Shown here piece after piece: positions 51,881 to 59,171 of a stretch of DNA of 64,000 bases. The translations under genes and the position numbers were made by a program. The stretch is from positions 62,001 to 126,000 of the forward strand of contig CAJOGN010000002.1 in the NCBI GenBank assembly GCA_905234245.1, in the 5' to 3' direction. The DNA comes from an uncultured Lachnospiraceae bacterium (GTDB taxonomy: Bacteria; Bacillota; Clostridia; Lachnospirales; Lachnospiraceae). The notes below the pieces were generated by a model. The model worked only from the letters and a program-made list of their open reading frames with translations, had not been told where the DNA came from and made no database searches. The stretch's first letter is position 1. Every line of letters begins with the position of its first letter.

Positions 51881-52201
51881 TTAACTTACTTCCTCACCTT
51901 CGGTGAGCAGATCAGCTATCTTCTTTTCATTAGGAATTAGGATTCTCTTATCTCCTCTTTTCTCCTTACTAACTAATCCAGTTTTCTCCAGATTACCTAA
52001 TCTATATCTAATTTCTCTTTTGCTCATTCCAAATAAGTCTTCAAAATACTCGTCTGATGCTATACAGGACATCTTATTCTTTCTAGATAATCCTACTATA
52101 CAAGCTAACAAGACTATCTCTTCACATTGGATTGATATTTTCTTCTTCAGCCCAAACCAATCATACGGAATCTGAATAAAGTCTCCCCTCTTCTTACTCA
52201 C
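51881..52201 (-). CDS. Winged-helix protein, RepA-N/initiator-like
   Basis: 106 residues, GTG start behind AGGAGGGCG. FIQIPYDWFGLKKKISIQCEEIVLLACIVGL, then LFGMSKREIRYRLGNLEKTGLVSKEKRG, is a winged helix like the N-terminal DNA-binding domain of plasmid initiators and phage replication organisers. It directly adjoins the iterons and AT-rich block, which makes them its likely targets. It could instead be a repressor. Confidence 0.65.
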   Translation of the reverse strand: MSKKRGDFIQIPYDWFGLKKKISIQCEEIVLLACIVGLSRKNKMSCIASDEYFEDLFGMSKREIRYRLGNLEKTGLVSKEKRGDKRILIPNEKKIADLLTEGEEVS

Positions 52202-52218
52202 ATCATCGCCCTCCTGAC

Positions 52219-52261
52219 TATATAGAGAGACAGCCGGGAGTAATCAATCTTACATCCCGGC
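52219..52261 (-). promoter_or_regulatory. Promoter with inverted repeat, for the winged-helix gene
   Basis: TTGATT (52242-52247), 17 bp, TATATA (52219-52224). GCCGGGA/TCCCGGC (52233-52239 and 52255-52261) brackets the -35. The -10 is so close to the Shine-Dalgarno that the start point must lie within it, so the call is tentative. Confidence 0.5.
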
Positions 52262-52269
52262 ATTATTAA

Positions 52270-52446
52270 CTACATCCGCCTTATCTTATCATAGTATTGT
52301 TTCGCCTCTCCCAGAGTTTTAGCTGAGTAATAATATCTATTGGCTACATAAATCTTATATCTCGCTCCCATATCCCATTGATTATATAAGAGCATCTTAT
52401 CTCCATCCTGATATAGGATATCCATTCCTCTCCACTTCATTCTCAT
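52270..52446 (-). CDS. Small basic protein, unknown
   Basis: 58 residues, MRMKWRGMDILYQDGDKMLL and ANRYYYSAKTLGEAKQYYDK. GAAGGTGAT precedes the ATG. The C-terminal YYSAKTLGEAKQYYDKIR resembles the end of short beta-beta-alpha protein-interaction domains. Too small for standard calling. Confidence 0.5.
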   Translation of the reverse strand: MRMKWRGMDILYQDGDKMLLYNQWDMGARYKIYVANRYYYSAKTLGEAKQYYDKIRRM

Positions 52447-52562
52447 ATCACCTTCCTGAATGCGTTTATTTTCCTCTCAGACTGATTTTAATGCTTTGCT
52501 TGATAATTTCCTCGTCTAAAATCTAAAATCGGTCTACGAGGCTCTGAGAGCCTCAGAGAGTA

Positions 52563-52718
52563 TTAGTAGTTATTTTCTACATGTTTGGTTATCTTATTGC
52601 ACCGGGGGCAGTAAAGATCTTTAATATGACCGTCTTGTCTTCTCTTGCTCTTAGGTCTGGCTATAGGAAAGATCATTCCGCATTCTGTACATTTTAATAC
52701 TGTCGATACATACTTCAA
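52563..52718 (-). CDS. Small zinc-ribbon protein (TTG start)
   Basis: 51 residues with KCTECGM and YCPRCNK and a basic middle (RPKSKRRQDGHIKD). TTG start behind AGGTGATTAAG. Com/zinc-ribbon-like; function unknown. Confidence 0.5.
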   Translation of the reverse strand: MKYVSTVLKCTECGMIFPIARPKSKRRQDGHIKDLYCPRCNKITKHVENNY

Positions 52719-52727
52719 CTTAATCAC

Positions 52728-52827
52728 CTACTTTCTTCCATGTTCCCTTTTATTTGCCTCATAAACTGGCTTAACTATCTCAGACAATATCTTCTTCATC
52801 TAATCAGTTAAAACCAGTCTATGAGGC
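52728..52827. repeat. Large hairpin from dispersed repeat, overlapping a 23-codon frame
   Basis: GCCTCATAAACTGG (52756-52769) pairs with CCAGTCTATGAGGC (52814-52827) with one mismatch. A diverged copy is at 52530-52542 and an exact copy of the arm at 13630-13643. A possible 23-residue peptide (MKKILSEIVKPVYEANKREH) is read from 52799 down to 52728. Confidence 0.5.
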
Positions 52828-52861
52828 TTCTGATGCGTCACAATAGGTTTTATTTTATATT

Positions 52862-53641
52862 TTATGCCGGGATATCTGGTCTCTCAATCAGAGGGAGAAT
52901 TCCGTCTTCCTTCAGCAGATTATAGATAAACAATCTTCCCTTCTGCGTCCAATATGTATGCGTTCTTACTCCAAAACCGCTTACAGTTTCATAGACATTT
53001 GTTTTACTAGAACAATATCCCTTGTCCTGATATTTGCTGTATAAAAACCACTGTCCGCTCTGCTTATACTGTACCTTCTTCTGATGCAAAACCTGATTCA
53101 TCTCTGCGGCAGTCATACCAAAGTCTTTAGCTATCATCGTAATTGTCATCAGGTCTTTACACTGCATTACCTTGTCGTAATAACTTACCTTTGGTTTCAT
53201 TACCTCGATCTGTTTCTCTTGTGCCTGATTAATTGTGACAAGTTTACTGTTTTCTGTTTTGATTTTTTCAAGCTGTTCATTTGCCATCTGTAAGGCACGA
53301 GCCATAACAGCTTCCGGGGTATTCCACTTTTTCTCTAACTCAATAAAATATTTTCGGTATTCCTTCCCCTTTTCACTTCTCTGGATCATACAGATTTCTT
53401 TTGCCATATCTATGGTAAGCTGATGGTCAATAATATCTCTTGAAATCAGCCTATTACCTTCTTTTTGAACTTTCCCAAATTTGAGAAAGTTGAAATCCAC
53501 ACCCTCAGTAAAGCCATATTTGCACATACGAGGAAACCATTCAGTGTAATCTGTTTTAATGCCCAGACCACGGTGAAGTTCTCGCCCGGATACAAGAATT
53601 CTGTTGTTGTCATATTCAACAGATATTAGGTTATTATCCAT
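52862..53641 (-). CDS. ant: Phage antirepressor (AntA + KilAC)
   Basis: 259 residues from the ATG behind AAGGAGGAGCG. N-terminal AntA/AntB-type domain (VSGRELHRGLGIKTDYTEWFPRM, YGFTEGVDFN, LTIDMAKEICMIQR) and C-terminal KilAC (KVSYYDKVMQ, TMIAKDFGMTAAEMNQVLH, YWTQKGRLFIYNLL) joined by a helix. Antirepressors bind phage repressors or replication targets during induction, matching its place next to the lysogeny genes. Confidence 0.88.
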   Translation of the reverse strand: MDNNLISVEYDNNRILVSGRELHRGLGIKTDYTEWFPRMCKYGFTEGVDFNFLKFGKVQKEGNRLISRDIIDHQLTIDMAKEICMIQRSEKGKEYRKYFIELEKKWNTPEAVMARALQMANEQLEKIKTENSKLVTINQAQEKQIEVMKPKVSYYDKVMQCKDLMTITMIAKDFGMTAAEMNQVLHQKKVQYKQSGQWFLYSKYQDKGYCSSKTNVYETVSGFGVRTHTYWTQKGRLFIYNLLKEDGILPLIERPDIPA

Positions 53642-53651
53642 ACGCTCCTCC

Positions 53652-53816
53652 TTATATTGTAAACATACCACCATTAACTACCTTGCCACACTGGGAGAAT
53701 AGTTTCGCTTCTTCCTCAGTCAGGAATAAATCTCCCTTGGAATAACGGTCTTGAAGTTCTTTATAGTACTCATCACTTACATCTAATTCTACGTTTACAA
53801 AAGCTTTTACTTTCAT
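53652..53816 (-). CDS. Small acidic protein, unknown
   Basis: 54 residues, MKVKAFVNVELDVSDEYYKE, with LFLTEEEAKLFSQCGK. The ATG overlaps the stop of the upstream gene (ATGA). No family recognised. Confidence 0.5.
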   Translation of the reverse strand: MKVKAFVNVELDVSDEYYKELQDRYSKGDLFLTEEEAKLFSQCGKVVNGGMFTI

Positions 53817-53974
53817 CCTAACCTTACTCCTCTAATCGGTAATTCAATTGGATTATCATACTCTTTTTCGTATTGACTATATGCATCTAACTCTGCGGAA
53901 TATCCATCGGCATCAAGCAGAGGAACAGTCCTCTCATATCCATAAGCATATCTTTTGTCATTGTAATTCTCCAT
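53813..53974 (-). CDS. Small acidic protein, unknown
   Basis: 53 residues, MENYNDKRYAYGYERTVPLL and DAYSQYEKEYDNPIELP. AAAGGAGTG lies before the ATG; a frame extending to 54034 enters the leader. The promoter is at 54072. Confidence 0.55.
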   Translation of the reverse strand: MENYNDKRYAYGYERTVPLLDADGYSAELDAYSQYEKEYDNPIELPIRGVRLG

Positions 53975-54014
53975 GTTTTTCACTCCTTTTATGTTTATTT
54001 TATGATTACTAATT

Positions 54015-54050
54015 CTTAGTAAAAAGTAGGACAAAACCTACTAAATATTA
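54015..54050 (-). promoter_or_regulatory. Attenuator-like hairpin in the 53974 leader
   Basis: Minus strand AGTAGG-TTTTGT-CCTACT followed by TTTT, between promoter 54072 and the gene; could end transcription early. Confidence 0.5.
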
Positions 54051-54071
54051 GGACTTACTCCTTCTCTTATG

Positions 54072-54101
54072 ATAATAGCATATTCCTGTATTTGATGTCA
54101 A
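54072..54101 (-). promoter_or_regulatory. Promoter of the 53974 gene
   Basis: TTGACA (54096-54101), 18 bp, TATTAT (54072-54077). Confidence 0.75.
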
Positions 54102-54116
54102 GTTTATTTTATGTAT

Positions 54117-54147
54117 TAAAAATGGTGTTTTTACCGAGAACACCATA
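54117..54147 (-). terminator. Terminator after the DUF932 gene
   Basis: ATGGTGTT/AACACCAT hairpin on the minus strand, then TTTTTAA. Confidence 0.85.
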
Positions 54148-54159
54148 ACTCGTTTAGCT

Positions 54160-55188
54160 TTATCTCAGCGCACCGACAAGTTCATACGCTTTATCAATAA
54201 GCGGATTCCCCTCCATCGTCTTCATAAAAAGATTCTCCTGATAATTTCTAGTTCTTTTCATTGGTGTACAGTGTGTAGCAAAGTCTGATACTGCATTTAC
54301 AAATCGGAATGCACTTTTCTCTCTTGAGGCAAGATCCGGTTTATTCCAATCATTGTAAACCTCCAGTCTCGCTTGCTTCATCCAATCTTCTTTCTTTGCT
54401 GTTTCACTTCCATCAATCGGGAAAAGAAGTTTTAGATATTCCCATACTTTATCTTCGTCCATCTTGATCATTTTCAGTTCACCGAATTCTTCCTCAAGAT
54501 AGTCCATGTAGGCATTTGCATTAGAGAGCGTCATTCTCGCTTCGGCAAGTTTTCCAGAGATGTCTCCCTTATGAGCGCATGACCATTTTCTATTAGCCTG
54601 TCTAAGCGCAAGGTTTAATGTATTTTGGCAAACAACACGAATAGGGCTGATTGCAACATTAATTGCTCCCTTACCATCATGGGAATTGGTAAACACAAGA
54701 TATGTTTCCATGGCCTCATCGGTAATCATCCTCTTGGGCATTTTTGCAAGTAACCAAATTCGCTTTCCTGACGCAAGAGAACCCGCTGTCTCGTAAGTTA
54801 CACCTTCACCAAGAAGAGAATCGCAAAAATCGAATGCATCAAGGTTCTGACAAATTCTATATCTGTTTGTTACAATTCCAAGAGTCTTGTTATCTGTCTC
54901 CCGGTAATTCGCTCTGTATCCATCGATCTTTAATTCCTCAAGCTGATGCAGATATCTACTGATATCTTGATTCATTGTCATCGCAAATCTAATATCCGTA
55001 ACAATCTTTTTTACTTGTTCATACGGGACAATTTCTGTCTGATTTACTTTCCAATCAAGTCCTGCCATGATTAAAGCTTCTCTTGATGTCGGTGCTGTAG
55101 TTACAGGAGTTCCAAGTCCGTGCCACGGAACATTTCTCTCACTTCCATCTTCATTTACATAGAACATAGTTTCAACATTTGCGCTCAT
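54160..55188 (-). CDS. DUF932-family phage/plasmid protein
   Basis: 342 residues. MSANVETMFYVNEDGSERNVPWHGLGTPV, then GLDWKVNQTEIV, VTNRYRICQN, YLVFTNSHDGKGAINVAISPIRVVCQNTLNLAL are hallmarks of DUF932 proteins carried by phages and plasmids. AAAGGAGAAAATT precedes the ATG. Function is unproven; it is often expressed strongly from mobile elements. Confidence 0.88.
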   Translation of the reverse strand: MSANVETMFYVNEDGSERNVPWHGLGTPVTTAPTSREALIMAGLDWKVNQTEIVPYEQVKKIVTDIRFAMTMNQDISRYLHQLEELKIDGYRANYRETDNKTLGIVTNRYRICQNLDAFDFCDSLLGEGVTYETAGSLASGKRIWLLAKMPKRMITDEAMETYLVFTNSHDGKGAINVAISPIRVVCQNTLNLALRQANRKWSCAHKGDISGKLAEARMTLSNANAYMDYLEEEFGELKMIKMDEDKVWEYLKLLFPIDGSETAKKEDWMKQARLEVYNDWNKPDLASREKSAFRFVNAVSDFATHCTPMKRTRNYQENLFMKTMEGNPLIDKAYELVGALR

Positions 55189-55200
55189 AATTTTCTCCTT

Positions 55201-55554
55201 TTATGCAATACCAAGTCTTCTGGTACAATTTTTAAGTCTTTTTACTTCATTGGTGATTTCGCTTGCTAAGTCTACATCGCACTTGCTGTACTTTGGAATA
55301 AAGTTTCCATCAACAGGAATGATTGTCCCCCTTCTGGTCTTCTTCATGATTTCTCTTGCCCATTGTAGATTGTTGTACTGCCGTGTCCCCGGCTCGATAT
55401 ACATATCAATCAAGTAGTACACTTCATCACAGAAGATCTCTAAATCAGATTTTCCATCTCTCTCCTCTTCCGGGAATGAATCGAGATTATTTTCAAGTTC
55501 CACAGACCGTACTTTCTTTAACTCGCTCAGCACAGCCTTGTCAGTAATTTTCAA
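55201..55554 (-). CDS. Small conserved protein, unknown (TTG start)
   Basis: 117 residues starting at TTG seven bases after AGAGGT, the same arrangement as the 51442 gene. LEIFCDEVYYLIDMYIEPGTRQYNNLQWAREIMK is the recognisable block. Own consensus-like promoter at 55603. Confidence 0.6.
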   Translation of the reverse strand: MKITDKAVLSELKKVRSVELENNLDSFPEEERDGKSDLEIFCDEVYYLIDMYIEPGTRQYNNLQWAREIMKKTRRGTIIPVDGNFIPKYSKCDVDLASEITNEVKRLKNCTRRLGIA

Positions 55555-55602
55555 TTCATCTACCTCTCTTTCTTATTTGGCTGTCTCATTGACTTCTCTC
55601 GT

Positions 55603-55631
55603 ACTATACCACATATTTTATTTTGTGTCAA
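55603..55631 (-). promoter_or_regulatory. Promoter of the 55554 gene
   Basis: TTGACA, 17 bp with CAAAATAAAA, TATAGT. Confidence 0.85.
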
Positions 55632-55634
55632 TAC

Positions 55635-55817
55635 CTAATTTGAATTTTCTTCTCTTGCTTTTCTTCCAACTACCAGACCGAGTTCGTATAGATCGTGAAG
55701 AATCTGGTCTACTTTCTCTGCCTCTTCGATGCTATCTGCATCATCCCGGACATCATGATAGATGTCTAACAGAATGTCATATGCAGAATCAATTTTCTCT
55801 AACTGTTCTACTCTCAT
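55635..55817 (-). CDS. Small helical acidic protein
   Basis: 60 residues, MRVEQLEKIDSAYDILLDIY and AEKVDQILHDLYELGLVVGRK; two amphipathic helices. No family recognised. It ends four bases before the next promoter. Confidence 0.55.
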   Translation of the reverse strand: MRVEQLEKIDSAYDILLDIYHDVRDDADSIEEAEKVDQILHDLYELGLVVGRKAREENSN

Positions 55818-55820
55818 TTA

Positions 55821-55856
55821 TTACACCTTCTTTCCCTTACTCCAATCATCAGCCAT
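55821..55856 (-). CDS. 11-codon microORF
   Basis: MADDWSKGKKV with AAGGAG eight bases upstream, inside the end of the preceding gene. Might be a coupling peptide for the 55817 gene. Confidence 0.3.
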   Translation of the reverse strand: MADDWSKGKKV

Positions 55857-56103
55857 TGTTTATCTCCTTCAGAATTCTCTTGTATGTTGCATCGTCATAA
55901 TCCCATATCTGTAATCCTTCATCTGGCTTCAGATGGTAGAACGTGTTAAATGGTTTTAAATAGTTGTTTACAGTCCAACTGAGAGCCAGTCCCCTTCCCT
56001 TGTTGTTAGATAATTCAATCCCGGTATCACATACATTGCAAAAGATGTGGGTATATTTGTTTCCATAGTTACCAAAGATAATAATCATTTTATCATTTTT
56101 CAT
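55849..56103 (-). CDS. Small protein, unknown
   Basis: 84 residues from MKNDKMIIIFGNYGNKYTHI behind AGAGGTGATG; then GRGLALSWTVNNYLKPF and an acidic end. No family recognised. Confidence 0.55.
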   Translation of the reverse strand: MKNDKMIIIFGNYGNKYTHIFCNVCDTGIELSNNKGRGLALSWTVNNYLKPFNTFYHLKPDEGLQIWDYDDATYKRILKEINNG

Positions 56104-56114
56104 CTCATCACCTC

Positions 56115-56594
56115 TCATCCTTGAATATTGTTGTACAGAACAATGTCTGTTACTGAATCAGCATCTGCATCAAATACCTCGTCACACTGGTCAAGCCAAA
56201 GACCCTCTAACTCTTTTACTTTATTCCATGAATACAAGTCAAACTGTGTGCTGTCAGGTTCTCCGCTCCTGTTAATAAAATATACATCCACAGACTGCGA
56301 ATTGTTATCCCATGTAATATCCTCACAGGCTTCTCTGATAGAAGTTGTTTCTTTTATTCCGTTATCTTCAATTGCTTTGGCAAGTTCATTCACGGAAAAA
56401 TCTTCGTACCACAAGTCTGCCGGACAATCTATTTTATCATCAGGATCAACGTAGGAATAGAGTTCCTCTTCTTCCTTCTCGCTGATAGTGTAATTCTGAT
56501 ATAAGTCGTGAATCCAGATTACCTTCTGCTCTACGCTGATTTCATTGTGGGAATCAAACCACTTTTTGGTGAAATTAATTAATGTCTTGCTCAT
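56115..56594 (-). CDS. Acidic protein, unknown
   Basis: 159 residues, strongly acidic, with YVDPDDKIDCPADLWYEDFSV and a C-terminal IVLYNNIQG. GGAGAGTAATG precedes the ATG. Size and charge fit phage takeover proteins; no family recognised. Confidence 0.6.
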   Translation of the reverse strand: MSKTLINFTKKWFDSHNEISVEQKVIWIHDLYQNYTISEKEEEELYSYVDPDDKIDCPADLWYEDFSVNELAKAIEDNGIKETTSIREACEDITWDNNSQSVDVYFINRSGEPDSTQFDLYSWNKVKELEGLWLDQCDEVFDADADSVTDIVLYNNIQG

Positions 56595-56598
56595 ATCA

Positions 56599-56853
56599 TT
56601 ACTCTCCTTTATCCATCTCTACCATGTAATCTGCAAAGTAATCAAGTACATTCGCCTCTACAATTTCTACGAATCTCTCATAAGACTGCTGTGCCATCGG
56701 CATTCCGAACATCAGCTTCTTGTCACCGTAGCTGTCCAGATAAATCCATGCACTGTATTCCTTTGTGACGTAGTTGCTTACAATGTCTACATCAATATGT
56801 CCTGAAAATACATATGTTTCAGTTTTTACTGCTAACATTTTCATCTGCTTCAT
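56599..56853 (-). CDS. Small protein, unknown
   Basis: 84 residues from MKQMKMLAVKTETYVFSGHI behind GGAGAGTGATGAG; DSYGDKKLMFGMPMAQQSYE follows. No family recognised. Confidence 0.55.
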   Translation of the reverse strand: MKQMKMLAVKTETYVFSGHIDVDIVSNYVTKEYSAWIYLDSYGDKKLMFGMPMAQQSYERFVEIVEANVLDYFADYMVEMDKGE

Positions 56854-56866
56854 CTCATCACTCTCC

Positions 56867-57025
56867 TTATACTCTTGTCTGGATGTAGTAGAAAACATCC
56901 TCTAACTTCTCTCTGAGTTCCACCAGTTCCGGGTCATTGTCAATCGGATTATCATCTGTAATGAACAGTACGTTCTCGATGCTGTTGTAGGCTTCTAAGA
57001 TTGCCTCTCTCAGTGTGTCAGTCAT
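56867..57025 (-). CDS. Small acidic helical protein
   Basis: 52 residues, MTDTLREAILEAYNSIENVL and DPELVELREKLEDVFYYIQ. AAAGGAGCAAAAGAA precedes the ATG; the promoter is at 57069. Confidence 0.55.
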   Translation of the reverse strand: MTDTLREAILEAYNSIENVLFITDDNPIDNDPELVELREKLEDVFYYIQTRV

Positions 57026-57068
57026 TTCTTTTGCTCCTTTCGTTTAATTTGTATCTGTCTGTATCTTG

Positions 57069-57113
57069 ACTATAGCACCTTTTCGGGAGAAAGTCAATAG
57101 GCTAATTGAATTA
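57069..57113 (-). promoter_or_regulatory. Promoter of the 57025 gene, with inverted repeats
   Basis: TTGACT (57092-57097), 17 bp, TATAGT (57069-57074). The -35 is mirrored by AGTCAA just after the -10. Immediately upstream, a 16-bp inverted repeat (arms near 57096-57111 and 57127-57142, AATAGGCT core) could terminate the previous transcript or act as operator. Confidence 0.7.
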
Positions 57114-57154
57114 TTTTCTATTTTTTCAATCAGCCTATTGACTATGCCGGGGAA

Positions 57155-57322
57155 TCAGATTACCCTGATGAAGCTGAGTTTACAGGGGATCTCTCCGGGA
57201 ATAGTAAGCATCTCTCTGGTAATGTCATTGTTCTTGTAAGTAGTCAGGAGAGTATCCAGAGCCTCTGTGTAGGATACTTCCTTCCAGTTTTCAGTTCCAT
57301 TGAGCAACTTCAAATACTTCAT
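57155..57322 (-). CDS. Small protein, unknown
   Basis: 55 residues, MKYLKLLNGTENWKEVSYTE and REMLTIPGEIPCKLSFIRV, behind CAGGAGGATAAATCA. Confidence 0.55.
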   Translation of the reverse strand: MKYLKLLNGTENWKEVSYTEALDTLLTTYKNNDITREMLTIPGEIPCKLSFIRVI

Positions 57323-57343
57323 TGATTTATCCTCCTGTTTATT

Positions 57344-57769
57344 TTATGCTTTGCTCCAATAACCATATACACATCTTGTACCATCTCTGGAACAATCATA
57401 AGTATCATTCAATACTCCATCAATCATGCATGAGAAATGCCGTGAAAGATTGAGAATTAATCTGCCTTTCGGTAACTCATCCTCTCTGACATGAACCTGA
57501 CAGCCTGTGCCAATTCCCATTGTAGGATGCCATGTCCATCCAAGGTCTGCAAGGATCTTCTTTGCGGTAGAAGTATATACTCCTGTCCGGGCATTACTCT
57601 TACTCTTCTTTCGCTTGCCAGTTCTTTCCTTCTTTGCGTACTGGTTAATCATGTCATAGACTTCTTTGTAGTCCATCTCTGTGGCGATTGAGATTGCTCT
57701 GCATACACAATCACCAGTAGTTCCCTTGAAGTAGTTACTTCTGCCTCCGTCATTGTACTGAAATTTCAT
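57344..57769 (-). CDS. Papain/C39-like cysteine protease-like protein
   Basis: 141 residues. Cys in GTTGDCVCRAISIATE and His in NLSRHFSCMIDG with Asp in NDTYDCSRDG mirror the putative triad of the 2200 gene, and a basic insert (KRKKSKSNARTG) separates them. Expressed early from its own promoter, so targets would be host proteins. Activity inferred. Confidence 0.55.
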   Translation of the reverse strand: MKFQYNDGGRSNYFKGTTGDCVCRAISIATEMDYKEVYDMINQYAKKERTGKRKKSKSNARTGVYTSTAKKILADLGWTWHPTMGIGTGCQVHVREDELPKGRLILNLSRHFSCMIDGVLNDTYDCSRDGTRCVYGYWSKA

Positions 57770-57816
57770 GTCATCACATCCCTTTCTCTTATGTTATTGT
57801 TATCGGGTACACTCTT

Positions 57817-57845
57817 ACTATATCACCTTCCCTCTGTCTTGTCAA
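57817..57845 (-). promoter_or_regulatory. Promoter of the 57769 gene
   Basis: TTGACA, 17 bp, TATAGT. Confidence 0.88.
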
Positions 57846-57859
57846 GCACTATTTATTTT

Positions 57860-58177
57860 CTAGTTATTTAAAAATTCTGGGACTTCTGTAAATCCATAAG
57901 AATCGCAGTAATATGCCTTGCTGATACCATCCTCAGTGATGACTACTACATCGGATACGGACATTGACCATCCCCTGAAGTCTGCCGGGTGATCCATGTT
58001 AAACTTATAAAACAGCTTCTCAAGTGTATCACCGTCAGCCATGTTTCCTTCGTACACTTTATCGTAGCGGCTGAATTCCACCTTCAATCCATCAGATTTC
58101 AACATGTCCAGACTGATAAATCTGTGGAAATGATTCTCATCTCCCTTTTTTAACTGATACAGCTTGTAAGTTCTCAT
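57860..58177 (-). CDS. YodL-like domain protein
   Basis: 105 residues. FSRYDKVYEGNMADGDTLEKLFYKFN, HPADFRGWSMSVSDVVVI and AYYCDSYGFTEVPEFL match the YodL domain found in conjugative elements and phages, of unknown function. TTAGGAGGTCGATGAA precedes the ATG. Confidence 0.75.
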   Translation of the reverse strand: MRTYKLYQLKKGDENHFHRFISLDMLKSDGLKVEFSRYDKVYEGNMADGDTLEKLFYKFNMDHPADFRGWSMSVSDVVVITEDGISKAYYCDSYGFTEVPEFLNN

Positions 58178-58208
58178 TTCATCGACCTCCTAAGTTTTGT
58201 GTCCCGGT

Positions 58209-58253
58209 CTGTCCCGGTAAATACACTATATCACACCGGGACAGCCTTGTCAA
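58209..58253 (-). promoter_or_regulatory. Promoter of the 58177 gene with palindrome centred on the -10
   Basis: TTGACA (58248-58253), 17 bp, TATAGT (58225-58230). CTGTCCCGGT/ACCGGGACAG (58209-58218 and 58235-58244) is a perfect 10-bp inverted repeat with the -10 in its centre; a further half-site follows. Confidence 0.85.
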
Positions 58254-58280
58254 ATACTTTTTGAATAAATTTATTTTCGA

Positions 58281-58631
58281 TCAGATAAGAATATCAAACT
58301 TGTTCTTCATCGCCTCCTGTACGGCATCGTAAACAGTTTCATGTTCTTCGATGCCCAGATATTCATTCTCACTTACTTTGCGCTCCACATCGTCTACAAT
58401 CTGCTCTGCGTAGCTATTAGAGTTGTGCCAAGACAGACCACCAAGGCAGTTTCCATTGTCCTCAGCGTCCTCTACGGCGGTATTCAGGATGCATTCCACA
58501 TCCTTCATCAGGAAGAATCTCTTGACTGAATAGTAGATCTGAAACATCTCTTCCTCAGTCAGCTTGATGTCAACATTGCCGAGTAAATCTTTTCCCTCAT
58601 TGATTGCTTTTGCGCTTCTGGTAATAGTCAT
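58281..58631 (-). CDS. Acidic protein, unknown
   Basis: 116 residues from MTITRSAKAINEGKDLLGN behind GGAGGATGATGAA. Helical, LTEEEMFQIYYSVKRFFL and VQEAMKNKFDIL. No family recognised. Confidence 0.6.
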   Translation of the reverse strand: MTITRSAKAINEGKDLLGNVDIKLTEEEMFQIYYSVKRFFLMKDVECILNTAVEDAEDNGNCLGGLSWHNSNSYAEQIVDDVERKVSENEYLGIEEHETVYDAVQEAMKNKFDILI

Positions 58632-58644
58632 TTCATCATCCTCC

Positions 58645-58797
58645 TTACATACTGATAACATTTTCGATCTCATAACCGTACTTCTCACATTTTGAAACGG
58701 TTTCTTTTAACTCTTCCGGGCTGTTAGCCATAACCATCTGTGGTCTGCTGAATAATCTGCTCTGACCGGGTAACCAATAAGTTATATAATATTTCAT
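58645..58797 (-). CDS. Small protein, unknown
   Basis: 50 residues, MKYYITYWLPGQSRLFSRPQ and EELKETVSKCEKYGYEIENV, a beta-then-helix build. GGAGGCGATGAA precedes the ATG. Confidence 0.55.
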   Translation of the reverse strand: MKYYITYWLPGQSRLFSRPQMVMANSPEELKETVSKCEKYGYEIENVISM

Positions 58798-58810
58798 TTC
58801 ATCGCCTCCC

Positions 58811-58963
58811 TTATTTCTGCTTCTTCCAAATCTGATAATCCTGCTCTGTCATCAGCTTGTAACCACCACAAACTTTTACGATTCTCTCATCACTTCTGTG
58901 ATACGGATCGGTTTTTCTTACTTTGTCTGCCTGATATCTGGTGCTGTATGTTTCACCGTACAT
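58811..58963 (-). CDS. Small protein, unknown
   Basis: 50 residues, MYGETYSTRYQADKVRKTDP and VCGGYKLMTEQDYQIWKKQK. AAGGAGAGAGAAT precedes the ATG. It is the first gene after the structured leader at 58987-59105. Confidence 0.6.
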   Translation of the reverse strand: MYGETYSTRYQADKVRKTDPYHRSDERIVKVCGGYKLMTEQDYQIWKKQK

Positions 58964-58986
58964 ATTCTCTCTCCTTCTCTTGTGTT

Positions 58987-59105
58987 CACTGGGATGTCCC
59001 GGTCTGTACTGCTTTCACTCCGTAGAGGCGATGGGCAAGTCAGTTTAAGCAAACCATCCTTTCCGAGAACCGCCGATGTCAGTTACCCTCCATGCCATCC
59101 CAGTG
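58987..59105 (-). ncRNA. Structured 5' leader RNA
   Basis: The 119 nt between promoter and gene are closed by a perfect 10-bp stem CACTGGGATG/CATCCCAGTG. Inside are GATGG/CCATC around GTTT/AAAC, and a CTC-TACG-GAG hairpin with a UNCG tetraloop, on the minus strand. The layout suggests a multi-branched regulatory RNA. ACAGACCGGGACA is shared with the leader near 58.2 kb. I cannot match it to a known class. Confidence 0.55.
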
Positions 59106-59121
59106 GTATTTCGTTTTCTTT

Positions 59122-59150
59122 ACTATAGCACAGGATTTTATTTCTGTCAA
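59122..59150 (-). promoter_or_regulatory. Promoter of the structured leader
   Basis: TTGACA, 17 bp, TATAGT; GAAAATAATTG directly upstream. Confidence 0.88.
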
Positions 59151-59171
59151 CAATTATTTTCTATCAGATTA

